This document shows positions 51,462-60,102 of a stretch of DNA of 64,000 nt, one piece after another. Location of the stretch: contig NZ_CP045119.1 in NCBI RefSeq assembly GCF_011492945.1, positions 3,286,001 through 3,350,000 of the forward strand, written 5' to 3'. The notes under the pieces are model-generated. The model did no database searches. It saw only the letters and a list, made by a program, of their open reading frames with translations, and was not told the origin of the DNA. The DNA comes from Rubrobacter tropicus. Lineage in GTDB: Bacteria > Actinomycetota > Rubrobacteria > Rubrobacterales > Rubrobacteraceae. The first letter of the stretch is position 1; every line of letters starts with the position of its first letter. The position numbers were made by a program, and so were the translations under genes.

Positions 51462-52769
51462 GTGAGGATCGGGGTACCGAAAGAAGTCCTTGAGGGGGAG
51501 CGGCGGGTCGGGCTGGTGCCCGAGACCGTCGCCAGGCTCGTCAAGGAGGGTTTCGAGGTCGTAGTCGAGTCGGGGGCTGGCCGCGACTACAACCTGGACG
51601 AGAACTACGAAGAGGCCGGGGCGAAGGTCGTGGGCGAGGCGCCCGAGGTCTACGGCGGCTCCGACCTTATCGTCAAGGTCGCCTCTCCCACCGAAGAAGA
51701 AGTCGGGATGATGGAGAAGGGCCAGATCCTGCTCTGCTTCCTGAACGGCCCGGGCAACCCCGAACTGGTCCGGAAGCTGGCCGAAGCGGGCGTAACGGTC
51801 TTCTCGAACGAGGCGATCCCCCGCACGAGCGTGGCCCAGAGCATGGACGCCCTCTCCTCGATGGGCTCCATCGCGGGCTACAAAACGGCCCTCATAGCAG
51901 CCGACTCCTTGGGGAAGTACGTCCCGATGCTCTCGACCGCCGCGGGCACGACCAAGGCGGCCAAGGTGCTCGTCTTCGGCGTCGCGGTCGCGGGGTTGCA
52001 GGCGATCGCGATCATGAACCGCCTGGGGGCGGAGGTCTTCGCCTACGACATCAGGCCCGAGACGAAAGAGCAGGCCCAGTCTTTGGGCGCCTCGTTTATA
52101 GACTCCGACGACGAGGGCGAGGAAGAAGAGCCCGAGGACGAGTTCGTCGAGTACGAGCCGACGGGGTTCAACAAGTTCATGACCGCGCTCGGCTTCTACT
52201 CCTTCGCGGAGCCTCCGCGCGACCGGTACGTCGTCGAGGGCGAAGAGGAGCCCGAGGAGGACGAGGAAAAAGATGAAGGCTGGTCCAACGAGAAGCTCGA
52301 GCGGGACCAGGAGCTTTTGCGGGAGAGGATCAAGGAGATGGACATCGTCCTGACCACGGCGCTCGTGCCCGGCAGGAAGGCGCCGACGCTCGTGGACAAG
52401 GCGATGGTCGAGAGCCTGAAGCCGGGGAGCGTGATCGTCGACCTCGCGGCCGAGGCCGGGGGCAACTGCGAGCTCACGGAGGCGGGAGAGACCGTCGAGC
52501 ACCAGCAGGTAAAGATAATAGGCCCGGTCAACCTGCCGAGCACCATGCCCATTCATGCGAGCCAGCTCCTCTCGCGCAACATGCACAACCTCATAGGCCA
52601 CGTCACAGAAGACAGGGCAGAAGACAAGAAGGAGCACGATCTTCACCCGAACCTCGACTTCGAGGACGAGATCATAGCCACCACCTGCATCGCCCACGAC
52701 GGCGAGATCCGCCAGGAGGCGACCCGCGAGGCGCTGCAGGAAGACTCAAAAGAGAGCGAGGCCGGGTAG
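51462..52769 (+). CDS. pntAA: NAD(P) transhydrogenase alpha subunit, NAD-binding part
   Basis: Domain I of the proton-translocating transhydrogenase, which transfers hydride from NADH to NADP. The 435-aa protein begins MRIGVPKEVLEGERRVGLVPETV and contains SMGSIAGYKTALIAA, VLVFGVAVAGLQAIA (Rossmann) and MIHAS-like STMPIHASQLLSRN. Residues about 215-272 hold a Glu/Asp-rich insertion (DSDDEGEEEEPEDEF and EEEPEEDEEKDE) not usual in the family. The GTG start is apparently leaderless. It is the first of three genes in split-subunit order. Confidence 0.93.
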   Translation: MRIGVPKEVLEGERRVGLVPETVARLVKEGFEVVVESGAGRDYNLDENYEEAGAKVVGEAPEVYGGSDLIVKVASPTEEEVGMMEKGQILLCFLNGPGNPELVRKLAEAGVTVFSNEAIPRTSVAQSMDALSSMGSIAGYKTALIAADSLGKYVPMLSTAAGTTKAAKVLVFGVAVAGLQAIAIMNRLGAEVFAYDIRPETKEQAQSLGASFIDSDDEGEEEEPEDEFVEYEPTGFNKFMTALGFYSFAEPPRDRYVVEGEEEPEEDEEKDEGWSNEKLERDQELLRERIKEMDIVLTTALVPGRKAPTLVDKAMVESLKPGSVIVDLAAEAGGNCELTEAGETVEHQQVKIIGPVNLPSTMPIHASQLLSRNMHNLIGHVTEDRAEDKKEHDLHPNLDFEDEIIATTCIAHDGEIRQEATREALQEDSKESEAG

Positions 52770-53078
52770 ATGCAGGAGCTACTGGCGCAGCTCGCCATCC
52801 TCATCATCGCGGCGTTCCTCGGGTTCGAGCTGATCTCGCGCGTGCCCAACCTGTTGCACACGCCACTCATGAGCGCCACCAACGCCATCCACGGGGTGAT
52901 CCTGGTCGGCGGCATGATCACGCTCGCCTCCGAAGGCTCCTTCGCCATAAAGGTCGTCGGCTTCGTGGCCGTCTTCTTCGGGGCGATGAACGTGGTCGGC
53001 GGTTTCTGGGTGACGAACCGGATGCTCGGCATGTTCCGTCCCCCCCGCCCCAGGGTCAAGAAGAGAAGAGAGGGCTAA
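52770..53078 (+). CDS. pntAB: NAD(P) transhydrogenase alpha subunit, membrane part
   Basis: The 102-aa product has three or four membrane helices (IIAAFLGFELISRVPNLLHTPLMSATNAIHGVILVGG is diagnostic of the PntA membrane domain). The ATG begins directly after the pntAA TAG, without spacer. Forms the proton channel with PntB. Confidence 0.93.
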   Translation: MQELLAQLAILIIAAFLGFELISRVPNLLHTPLMSATNAIHGVILVGGMITLASEGSFAIKVVGFVAVFFGAMNVVGGFWVTNRMLGMFRPPRPRVKKRREG

Positions 53079-53081
53079 ACC

Positions 53082-54488
53082 TTGCAGGTCGCCACGTTCC
53101 TGGCCTACCTCGCGGCGGCCGCGCTGTTCATCGTCGGCATCCGCCGTTTGCGCAAGCCGGAGACAGCTCGCTCCGGCAACACCATAGCCGCCGTCGGGAT
53201 GACGGTGGCGCTCGTCGCCACGCTCTTCGTCATCCGGTTCGAGAGCCTGCTCCTGATTGGGGCCGCCGTGATACTCGGCGCGGTCGTCGGCGCCGTCTCG
53301 GCCCAGAGGGTCCAGATGACGGCTATGCCCCAGATGGTCGCCGCCTACAACGGCGTCGGCGGCGGGGCCGCGGCGCTCATTGCGCTCTCCGAGTTCTACC
53401 ACCTGCAGGTCGAGGGCGAGATGAGCCTGGTCGCCGCTCTCACGGTACCTTTGACCATCCTTATAGGCTCGGTCAGCTTCATGGGCAGCGTCGTGGCTTT
53501 CCTGAAGCTCCAGGAGCTCGCCTTCACGGGCGCCGTCTCCTTCCCGCTTCAGCAGGTGGTCAACGCCTTGCTCTTCGTCGGCGTCCTCGTCCTCGGGGCG
53601 AACGCCATCACGGGCGGGGCGATACTCCCGTTCCTCTCGCCCGTCGCCTCCGTGGTCGCCGTGCTCGCGGCTTCGGCCGTGCTCGGGGTGCTGCTCGTCA
53701 TCCCGATAGGCGGGGCGGACATGCCGATAGTGATCTCGCTCTTGAACGCCTTCACGGGCCTGGCGGCGGCGGCCTCGGGGTTCGTGCTGGAGAACTACAT
53801 CCTCATCATCGGCGGCACGATAGTCGGCGCCTCGGGCACCATCCTCACGCGCCTGATGTCGAGCGCGCTGGGACGCCCTCTGGGCAAGATCATATTCGCC
53901 GGCATCGCCGCCGCAGGCTCTAGCAAGGGCGAGGACCAGGAGGACCGCGAGGTCAACGACGTGGGCGCCGGCGAGGTCGGCGAGTACCTCTCCGACGAGG
54001 CGGAGAAGATAATCATAGTCCCGGGCTACGGCCTGGCCGTGGCCCAGGCCCAAGGGCCCATGCGCGAGCTGATGGAGACGCTCGAAGCCGAGGGAAAGAC
54101 CGTCCTCTTCGGCATCCACCCCGTCGCGGGCCGGATGCCCGGCCACATGAACGTCCTGCTTACCGAGGCCGGCGTCCCGTACGAGAAGCTCTATGACCTC
54201 GAGGACATAAACCCGGAGCTCGAAGACGCCGACGCCGCCATCATCGTCGGCGCGAACGATGTCGTGAACCCGGCGGCCAACGACGAGGAGCAGGACAGCC
54301 CCATAAGCGGCATGCCGATCCTAAACGTCGAGGCCGCGGAACGGGTAATCTTCATCAAGCGCTCCTTGAGCCCCGGTTTCGCCGGCGTGGACAACCCGCT
54401 CTTCTACGACACGGACAAGACGATGATGCTCTTCTCCGACGCCAAGCAGGGCCTCCAGGAAGTCGTCGAGGCCGTCAAGGGTTCCTGA
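53082..54488 (+). CDS. pntB: NAD(P) transhydrogenase beta subunit
   Basis: The 468-aa subunit has about nine membrane helices followed by the NADP-binding domain III: MTAMPQMVAAYNGVGGGAAAL, GGADMPIVISLLNAFTGLAAAASGF, then IIVPGYGLAVAQAQ, FGIHPVAGRMPGHMNVLL, GANDVVNPAA and MPILNVEAA. All are signature segments. TTG start 3 bp after pntAB. The enzyme likely supplies NADPH; the complete complex is encoded by 51462-54488. Confidence 0.95.
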   Translation: MQVATFLAYLAAAALFIVGIRRLRKPETARSGNTIAAVGMTVALVATLFVIRFESLLLIGAAVILGAVVGAVSAQRVQMTAMPQMVAAYNGVGGGAAALIALSEFYHLQVEGEMSLVAALTVPLTILIGSVSFMGSVVAFLKLQELAFTGAVSFPLQQVVNALLFVGVLVLGANAITGGAILPFLSPVASVVAVLAASAVLGVLLVIPIGGADMPIVISLLNAFTGLAAAASGFVLENYILIIGGTIVGASGTILTRLMSSALGRPLGKIIFAGIAAAGSSKGEDQEDREVNDVGAGEVGEYLSDEAEKIIIVPGYGLAVAQAQGPMRELMETLEAEGKTVLFGIHPVAGRMPGHMNVLLTEAGVPYEKLYDLEDINPELEDADAAIIVGANDVVNPAANDEEQDSPISGMPILNVEAAERVIFIKRSLSPGFAGVDNPLFYDTDKTMMLFSDAKQGLQEVVEAVKGS

Positions 54489-54557
54489 CACCCGTCAGCG
54501 ATAGCTATCGGAGAGAGTCCGCCGTGCTCTGAACGTCGCCCTCCACCCGATGGGCGA

Positions 54558-55616
54558 CTACCGGCCGAGGCCCGCGTCCTCGAAGGCCTGGTCTATCTTT
54601 CTGTCTATGGTGACGGAGATCCGGCCTCGTTCATCCCCGCCCGCGGGGGCGGGCGCGGGCGCCCTTGCTCCTCTGTCTCCCGGTAGGGATGGTGCGTTTG
54701 CGACGCTTCCCGGGGCGGTGGCCGGCGGGGCGGAGGCCGTATCCGGGTCGTCTTCGAGCGGGGCGGGCGACGATGCTCCGTGGTTCACCGGGGCGTGGGA
54801 GGCAGAGGGGCCATCCGGTTTCGCCGTCGCCGAAGCCGAGGAGGGGGCTGTCGCCGAAGCCGAAGAAGGGGCCGTCGGGGGAGACGGCGACATGGGGACG
54901 AACTTCGCGTCCCCGAAGAGGGAGGTTGCCCGGGAGGCTTCCCGGCCCTTACCGTCCTCTCCGTCTTTCGACGCTTCGGGCTCGTCCTCTCTGTTTTCTT
55001 TCCCGACACGTTCGCCGCCTTTGTTTCCCACGTCTCCGTCGTCTTTCGCGGCCGGCGCGTCGTTCGCGCGCGGGGGCTGCGGGCCGGCGCCGTCCTCCAC
55101 GTTCGCGGCGAGGGCTATCTCGGATGGGGTTTCGGGGGTCGAGGGTTCGTCTAGCTGGGAGATGGGCGAATCGTCACCCCGGGCGAGCGCGGTAACGATG
55201 GTCATCACGGCGAGGATGGAGATCAGGAGCACGCCCATGCCGAGAAACAACTGGTCGAAACCGACGGCCGTTGCCGGGACCGCCTCGTATTCGTCGTCTT
55301 CGTCGCCCAACCCTTCGAGGGCCGCGAGCTGGGCGGGGAGGTCAGGCCCGGCCGGCTGTACGAGGCTACCCTTGAGCCGTCCTGAGAGGGCGGCCCCGTC
55401 CAGGCCGAGGAAGTCGGCGTAGGTCTTGAGGGAGCCGAGGACGTAGACGGCGGGCAGCACGTCGAAGTTTTCCCGCTCGAAGGCCTGGAGGTACCTGGCC
55501 CGGATCTTGGTCCTCTGCTCGACCTGTTGGAGGGTTAGGCCCTTCTCCTCCCTGGCTTCTTGCAGGCCGCGGCCTATCCCCGGCTCGGGTCGCGGGCTTC
55601 CGTGTTCGTCGTTCAT
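54558..55616 (-). CDS. RodZ-like HTH membrane protein
   Basis: A 352-aa protein with a cytoplasmic HTH_25 domain (GRGLQEAREEKGLTLQQVEQRTKIRARYLQAFERENFDVLP, about 15-55, continuing to GSLKTYADFLGLD), one membrane helix (LFLGMGVLLISILAVMTIVTAL, about 123-144) and a roughly 200-residue low-complexity extracytoplasmic tail rich in Pro, Ala, Ser and Asp, with a doubled PSSASATA unit. The plan fits RodZ/YmfM, a cell-shape factor that links MreB to the envelope, but no mre genes are nearby. ATG start. Confidence 0.82.
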   Translation of the reverse strand: MNDEHGSPRPEPGIGRGLQEAREEKGLTLQQVEQRTKIRARYLQAFERENFDVLPAVYVLGSLKTYADFLGLDGAALSGRLKGSLVQPAGPDLPAQLAALEGLGDEDDEYEAVPATAVGFDQLFLGMGVLLISILAVMTIVTALARGDDSPISQLDEPSTPETPSEIALAANVEDGAGPQPPRANDAPAAKDDGDVGNKGGERVGKENREDEPEASKDGEDGKGREASRATSLFGDAKFVPMSPSPPTAPSSASATAPSSASATAKPDGPSASHAPVNHGASSPAPLEDDPDTASAPPATAPGSVANAPSLPGDRGARAPAPAPAGGDERGRISVTIDRKIDQAFEDAGLGR

Positions 55617-55735
55617 GACCGCCCATGCCTGTAGAGTGCCGTGCCCGCAGGCGAACCCGCGCCCCCGTCCAGATCGTTACGACCGCATCATAACCCGAAG
55701 TCCGCCGCCAAACACCCCGAACCGCGAAATATTTC

Positions 55736-57160
55736 TTACTCGACGATGGGTTGGGCCAGGATCCAGAGGCCAAAGACAGTGTAAAGGACCATGAGCGAGA
55801 GCATCGGCAGTTGGCCCACCACGCTGTGCCGCGGGGCGAGGCGAGTCGTTACCCGGTGCGCCAGCCACACGGCGACCACGTGCCCGGCCACGATAAGCCC
55901 GGCCTGCGCGTACCAGACGGCCCCTGCCCCGATCAACCCGTACCCCGGCCTGAGTGCCGCGGTCCCTAAGAGGTCCCACCCCCACCCGAACGGGTCCGAA
56001 ACGCCGGCGACCGTCTTCTGCGCCCCGACCAGCAGAAAAGTACCGTAGTGGGCGACCTGGTAGGCGACGGCTATGGGCACAACCGAGAGCACGTAACCGG
56101 CGGCCGCCCCGCGGAAGCAACCACGTTCACCGCCGAAAACCCGGCAGAGCCACACGCAACCCAGGTAGACGCCGAGGAACGCCGCCCAGGTCAGTAGCAG
56201 GCCCGTCGTCTGGGTTAAGGGCGTCGTCCTCACGACCTCGACCCAGATCGGGGTCTCTAGCAGGCCGTCGTAGGTAACGCCGGCGAGCACCAGCACCACG
56301 AAAGGCACGCCACCGGGCGGCGCCCGTTCCGCCAGCCCGAGCCCTACCCCAAAGGGCCTCAAGTTCAACTCCCGGTCCCCCATCGCCGCCCGCGCGAAGC
56401 ACGGGCACGAACCCGCGCAACCAAAGGCGCCGCCAGTGCGACCCCGCCCGTTCTTCACGCGCGCCTCCATTGGCGCGAACCCGCCGAGAAGGCCGAAGAA
56501 CACGGAGAACGCCTCGCCGCGGCGAAGCCAGGTTTCCCCGCCGAAAGAGGCCATGCCGTAGAAAGTGACCAGCGAGTACAGGAGCGCGGCGAGGGCCACG
56601 TTACGGGGCAATCCGGGATCGGCGAAGACGTTCTCGAACCAGATGAAAGCGAGATAGAACGCGACCGCGGGCCACACGCCCAGGGATTCCGGATAAACCC
56701 ACCCGAGCCACAGTCCGTCCCCGCGGCCCAGCCTGCGGGCCTTGCCGTCGACCCACCCGAAGAGTATCTTCCACGGGTTCACTACAGGCCAGAGGTTACC
56801 CACGAAAGCCACGAAAAGAGAGAACCCGACCCACCACACGGCCCAGACGAAGACCGGCGCTACATTCTCGCCGCCCTGAACCCCGAAGAGACCGGCCGCC
56901 ACCACGAGCCCGAAGACCGCGACAGAAGTCAGCCGCAGGGCCCGCACCACCAGCCGCGAGCCCAAAAGCCCCCGCAGGACCGGGACGCGGAGCAAGTCCA
57001 GGCGCGGGTATTCGCCGGCGGGACGACCACGCTTGCCGGAAAGCAAGGCAAGCGGGAGAAAAGAGAGCAAGACCGCGGCGGCGGCCCCGTAGAGGTAGAG
57101 CCAGAGCGGCAGGGGCAAGTCGTAGCCCTGCCCGAAGCCGTGGGCCAAAACAGGCCGCAC
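55736..57160 (-). CDS. Polytopic membrane protein with CxxxCxC motif, unknown
   Basis: Not firmly recognised. The 474-aa protein has about 11-12 hydrophobic segments, a conserved-looking LWPVVNPWKILFGW stretch (about 123-136) and, in a hydrophilic loop, the cysteine cluster GCAGSCPCF (Cys248, Cys252, Cys254). Proteins of this look, often paired with a small cupredoxin, have been labelled fenitrothion hydrolase in some annotations; I give that only as a weak memory. It lies 5 bp after the cupredoxin gene in the same operon, so copper or an oxidised substrate at the membrane may be involved (inference). Confidence 0.7.
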   Translation of the reverse strand: MRPVLAHGFGQGYDLPLPLWLYLYGAAAAVLLSFLPLALLSGKRGRPAGEYPRLDLLRVPVLRGLLGSRLVVRALRLTSVAVFGLVVAAGLFGVQGGENVAPVFVWAVWWVGFSLFVAFVGNLWPVVNPWKILFGWVDGKARRLGRGDGLWLGWVYPESLGVWPAVAFYLAFIWFENVFADPGLPRNVALAALLYSLVTFYGMASFGGETWLRRGEAFSVFFGLLGGFAPMEARVKNGRGRTGGAFGCAGSCPCFARAAMGDRELNLRPFGVGLGLAERAPPGGVPFVVLVLAGVTYDGLLETPIWVEVVRTTPLTQTTGLLLTWAAFLGVYLGCVWLCRVFGGERGCFRGAAAGYVLSVVPIAVAYQVAHYGTFLLVGAQKTVAGVSDPFGWGWDLLGTAALRPGYGLIGAGAVWYAQAGLIVAGHVVAVWLAHRVTTRLAPRHSVVGQLPMLSLMVLYTVFGLWILAQPIVE

Positions 57161-57165
57161 GGCCC

Positions 57166-57519
57166 CTACCGAGGCCCCACCACGAGGGTGCCGACCTCCC
57201 TCCCGGAGCGGTGGTTCTCGATCCCAAACCTCCCCGTAAGCCCGGCCTTGAAAGCGACGACGGCCCCACCCCCCGGCCCGGCATCCAGCTCGACACCGTG
57301 CCCGTGAATATGCAGCTCAACGGGCTCGTCGGCCCCCACCTCGAGCGTCACCCGGTCCCCCTCCCCCACGCGCAACTCGCGAGGAACCATCCCCCCGTCC
57401 TCCACGAAGACCTCGAACGTCCGCTCCCGGGACCCGGCGGCACGAGGATCCGGCCGCAACACCAAAAAGAGCCCGACCAACACGACCACCACGGCGAAAG
57501 CCACAAGGAGCCTGACCAT
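57166..57519 (-). CDS. Membrane-anchored cupredoxin-like protein lacking the copper Cys
   Basis: A 117-aa protein with an N-terminal membrane helix (about 3-21) and a cupredoxin fold domain: RTFEVFVEDGGMVPRELRVGEGDRVTLEV, then VELHIHGHGVELDAGPGG and GRFGIENHRSGREVGTLVV. Several histidines are present (HIHGH, NH), but there is no cysteine at all, so a normal type 1 copper site is impossible. ATG 57519 follows GGAGGGAG closely; the longer frame to 57786 runs into repeat DNA. First gene of the pair with the membrane protein at 55736. Confidence 0.78.
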   Translation of the reverse strand: MVRLLVAFAVVVVLVGLFLVLRPDPRAAGSRERTFEVFVEDGGMVPRELRVGEGDRVTLEVGADEPVELHIHGHGVELDAGPGGGAVVAFKAGLTGRFGIENHRSGREVGTLVVGPR

Positions 57520-57600
57520 CTCCCTCCGTTCCGAACGGGTTCGGCCCCCTATCTTCGGTAGGCCCCCGCCAAAGCTGTAGGTGCTCCCTTCGGTCGCGCA

Positions 57601-57888
57601 CGCTCCGGCTTCGCCTACGCTTGTCAGCACGCCCGCTTCGCGGGCTTTCAGCACGCTTCGGCCTGCTCCGCAGTCCTCGCTTTCAGCACGCCTCCTTCGG
57701 AGGCTCTCAGCTAGAGTCGTCCCAGAGCGCTGCCTCTCGCAACATCCGAACTGTGCCGCCAGGCGCTCCCCGGTAACGCCCCGCACGGCTGAAAGCTGAC
57801 AAGCTGAGAGCGAGGGGCCGCGGAGGCGAAGCCGGAGCAGAGCCGATGCGTGCTGAAAGCGGAGGCCCTAGCCGGAGCGGGCTGACTA
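57601..57888. repeat. Largest cluster of modular hairpin repeats
   Basis: Contains GCCCGC-TTC-GCGGGC (57631-57645), GCCTCC-TTC-GGAGGC (57690-57704) and several GCTTTCAGCAC / GTGCTGAAAGC linkers in inverted order on the two flanks. It runs into the TAG stop of the MBL gene (57886-57888). It fills most of the 366-bp gap 57520-57885; no gene is supported within. Confidence 0.85.
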
Positions 57889-58794
57889 GCTCTCTTTGCG
57901 GCGTTTCTCCACGTACCTGAGGATCCCGGCGGTCAGCATCTCGTAATTGCCCGCGAGGTCGTAGCGTTCGGACTCTTCGGGGTCGGCGCCTTCGGCGAGC
58001 ATCTCGGCGTCGCCCTTGGTCCTGAGCTCCTCGGAGATCTCCTCCGGCGATGCGCCCTCGTCTACCTGATCTTCGACGAAGAGCAGCCAGTCCTGGAGGC
58101 GCTGTTCGAGCTCCGAGAGGTGACGGTCCACGTCGTCGTAGCTTCCGAAGTGGGTGGGGTGGAGGGTGCGGGGATCCATGGTACGGATCTTCTCTATGCT
58201 CCGTACCCACGCCTCGACGTCGATCTCGGGCGGCGGCGTCGGCGGCCTTACGTACGACTGCCCCGGCAAACGGATACCAGCGACGTCACCCGCAAAGAGC
58301 GACCCGGAATCCGGCTCGAGGTAGGCGAGGTGGTGGTAGGCGTGCCCCGGCGTGTCGTGGGCGACGAGTAACCCGCCCGCGGTCTCGACCTCGTCCCCGT
58401 CGCCGAGCACGACGAGGCGCTCCTCAGGCACGGGGTGGGCGTCGCCCCAGAGCTCTTCCATCCTGTCGCCGTAGATGCGGGTCGCGCTCTTGAGAAGCTT
58501 CGACGGGTCGGCCAGGTGCGGGTAGCCGAGCTCGTGGACGTAGAAGGTGGCGTTGGGCAGGATCTTTGCGAGGTGGCCGGAGGCTCCCGCGTGGTCGAGG
58601 TGGATGTGCGTCAGGAAGACTTCTTGCACGTCCTCCGGGGAGACGCCGTTCGTCTTCAGGCCGGTCTGCAGGTGATCCAGGCACGTGGTCGGGCCCGTCT
58701 CGATTATGGCGGCCGAGCCGTCGCCGATCAGGAGGAAGGAGGCTATCACCTGCTCTGTCCCGAGGAAGTTCAGGTCTACCGTCTCTATCTTCAT
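57886..58794 (-). CDS. MBL-fold metallo-hydrolase
   Basis: Metallo-beta-lactamase-fold enzyme of 302 aa with THIHLDHAGASGHL (His63, His65, Asp67, His68), a DTPGHAYHHLAYL segment and LFAGDVAGI for the remaining ligands. The C-terminal quarter is a helical domain (DRHLSELEQRLQDWLLFVEDQVDEG). ATG with GGGAGGGG about 7-14 nt upstream. The minus-10 TATAAT is at 58832-58827. Substrate unknown; its 3' end abuts a repeat cluster. Confidence 0.86.
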   Translation of the reverse strand: MKIETVDLNFLGTEQVIASFLLIGDGSAAIIETGPTTCLDHLQTGLKTNGVSPEDVQEVFLTHIHLDHAGASGHLAKILPNATFYVHELGYPHLADPSKLLKSATRIYGDRMEELWGDAHPVPEERLVVLGDGDEVETAGGLLVAHDTPGHAYHHLAYLEPDSGSLFAGDVAGIRLPGQSYVRPPTPPPEIDVEAWVRSIEKIRTMDPRTLHPTHFGSYDDVDRHLSELEQRLQDWLLFVEDQVDEGASPEEISEELRTKGDAEMLAEGADPEESERYDLAGNYEMLTAGILRYVEKRRKES

Positions 58795-58826
58795 GCGCGC
58801 CCCTCCCGAGTTCTATACGTCCGGAG

Positions 58827-58832
58827 ATTATA
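58827..58832 (-). promoter_or_regulatory. Consensus TATAAT for the 57886 MBL gene
   Basis: Perfect TATAAT on the minus strand, giving a start near 58820 and a leader of about 25 nt that carries the ribosome site. Confidence 0.55.
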
Positions 58833-58887
58833 CGCAGGTGCTTTGTTAGACTTCCGGCTCCGGAAGCAGAGCGAAAGGACACCCGTT

Positions 58888-60096
58888 TTGGACCTGAACC
58901 TCATGCGCGAGCTGTCGGTGAAGACGGACTCCAAGATCGTGCTCCTCGTGGTGGACGGCCTCGGCGGACTCCCGCTGGAGCCGGGCGGCCGGACGGAACT
59001 CGAGGAAGCCAGCACCCCCAACCTCGACGCCCTCGCGGCCCGCTCGGACCTCGGCCTCTCACGGCCCGTCGCCGCGGGCGTGAGTCCCGGCAGCGGCCCC
59101 GGACACCTCGGTCTCTTCGGCTACGATCCCTTGCGTTTTCAGGTCGGTCGCGGCGTCCTCTCGGCGCTCGGCGTCGGTTTCGACCTCCAGAACAGCGACC
59201 TCGCCGCCCGAATAAACTTCGCGACCCTCGATGACTCCGGCAAGATCTCCGACCGCCGCGCCGGCCGCATCCCGTCCGAGAAGGGCGAGGAACTCGTGGC
59301 GCTCTTGAACGAGAACCTGAAGATAGACGGCGTCGAGGTCTTTATCACCCACGAGAAGGAGTACCGCGCGGTCGCCGTCTTCCGCGCCGAAGGCCTCTCG
59401 GGCGAGCTCTCCGACACAGACCCGCAGAGGGTCGGCCTCGAACCGCTCCCCGTCAAGCCGCAGGACGATTCTCCGGAGACCAGAAAGAGCGCGCAGCTCG
59501 CCAACGCTTTCGTCGAAGAGGCGAACGAGATCCTGGCCGACCAGCACCCGGCGAACACGGTCCTCCTGCGCGGCTTCGGGATGCACCCGGCCCTCCCCTC
59601 CTTCGAGGAGGCCTACAAGCTCGACGCCGCCGCCATAGCCAGCTACCCGATGTACAAGGGCCTCGCCCGCCTCGCCGGTATGCAACTCCTGCAGGAGGGC
59701 GCCGGCATCGCCGGCGAGTTCGAGACGTTGAAGGAGAACTGGCACGCCCACGACTTCTTCTTCCTCCACGTCAAGCCGACCGACGCGGCCGGCGAGGACG
59801 GCGACTTCGCCCGCAAGGCTTCTGTCATAGAAGAGGTGGACGCCCAGATACCGGGCCTGCTCGACCTCGCCCCCGACGCTATCGCCATCACCGGCGACCA
59901 CGCCACCCCGGCGAAGATGAAGAGCCACTCCTGGCACGGGGTCCCCATCCTCGTCAACTCGCCCTACACCCTGCCGACGACGGACCGTTTCGGCGAACGC
60001 CCGTGCGCCGGGGGCTCGCTCGGCGTCTTCCCGGCCGAGGAGATCATGGGCTACCTCATGGGCCACGCCCTGAAGCTCAACCGCTTCGGAGCTTAG
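58888..60096 (+). CDS. apgM: 2,3-bisphosphoglycerate-independent phosphoglycerate mutase, archaeal (ApgM) type
   Basis: Alkaline-phosphatase-superfamily mutase interconverting 3- and 2-phosphoglycerate. The 402-aa product starts MDLNLMRELSVKTDSKIVLLVVDGLGGLP (metal Asp), has ASTPNLDALAARSDLGLS and GVSPGSGPGHLGLFGYDP with the phosphoserine loop, and ends with DAIAITGDHATPAKMKSHSWHGVPILV. The TTG at 58888 follows AAAGGA by about 9 nt and matches the family N-terminus; an ATG at 58903 would cut it. The long upstream frame overlaps the divergent gene and is not coding. Confidence 0.92.
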   Translation: MDLNLMRELSVKTDSKIVLLVVDGLGGLPLEPGGRTELEEASTPNLDALAARSDLGLSRPVAAGVSPGSGPGHLGLFGYDPLRFQVGRGVLSALGVGFDLQNSDLAARINFATLDDSGKISDRRAGRIPSEKGEELVALLNENLKIDGVEVFITHEKEYRAVAVFRAEGLSGELSDTDPQRVGLEPLPVKPQDDSPETRKSAQLANAFVEEANEILADQHPANTVLLRGFGMHPALPSFEEAYKLDAAAIASYPMYKGLARLAGMQLLQEGAGIAGEFETLKENWHAHDFFFLHVKPTDAAGEDGDFARKASVIEEVDAQIPGLLDLAPDAIAITGDHATPAKMKSHSWHGVPILVNSPYTLPTTDRFGERPCAGGSLGVFPAEEIMGYLMGHALKLNRFGA

Positions 60097-60102
60097 GGCT
60101 TT

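Noticed and set aside
54499-54510. Palindrome CGATAGCTATCG between pntB and the RodZ-like gene as a terminator
   Set aside because: A 6-bp loop-free dyad is too weak to call on its own.
54550-55422. Long plus-strand open frame of 290 codons opposite the RodZ-like gene
   Set aside because: It is Ser/Pro/Arg-rich with no domain, and the minus strand encodes a clear HTH-membrane protein over the same DNA.
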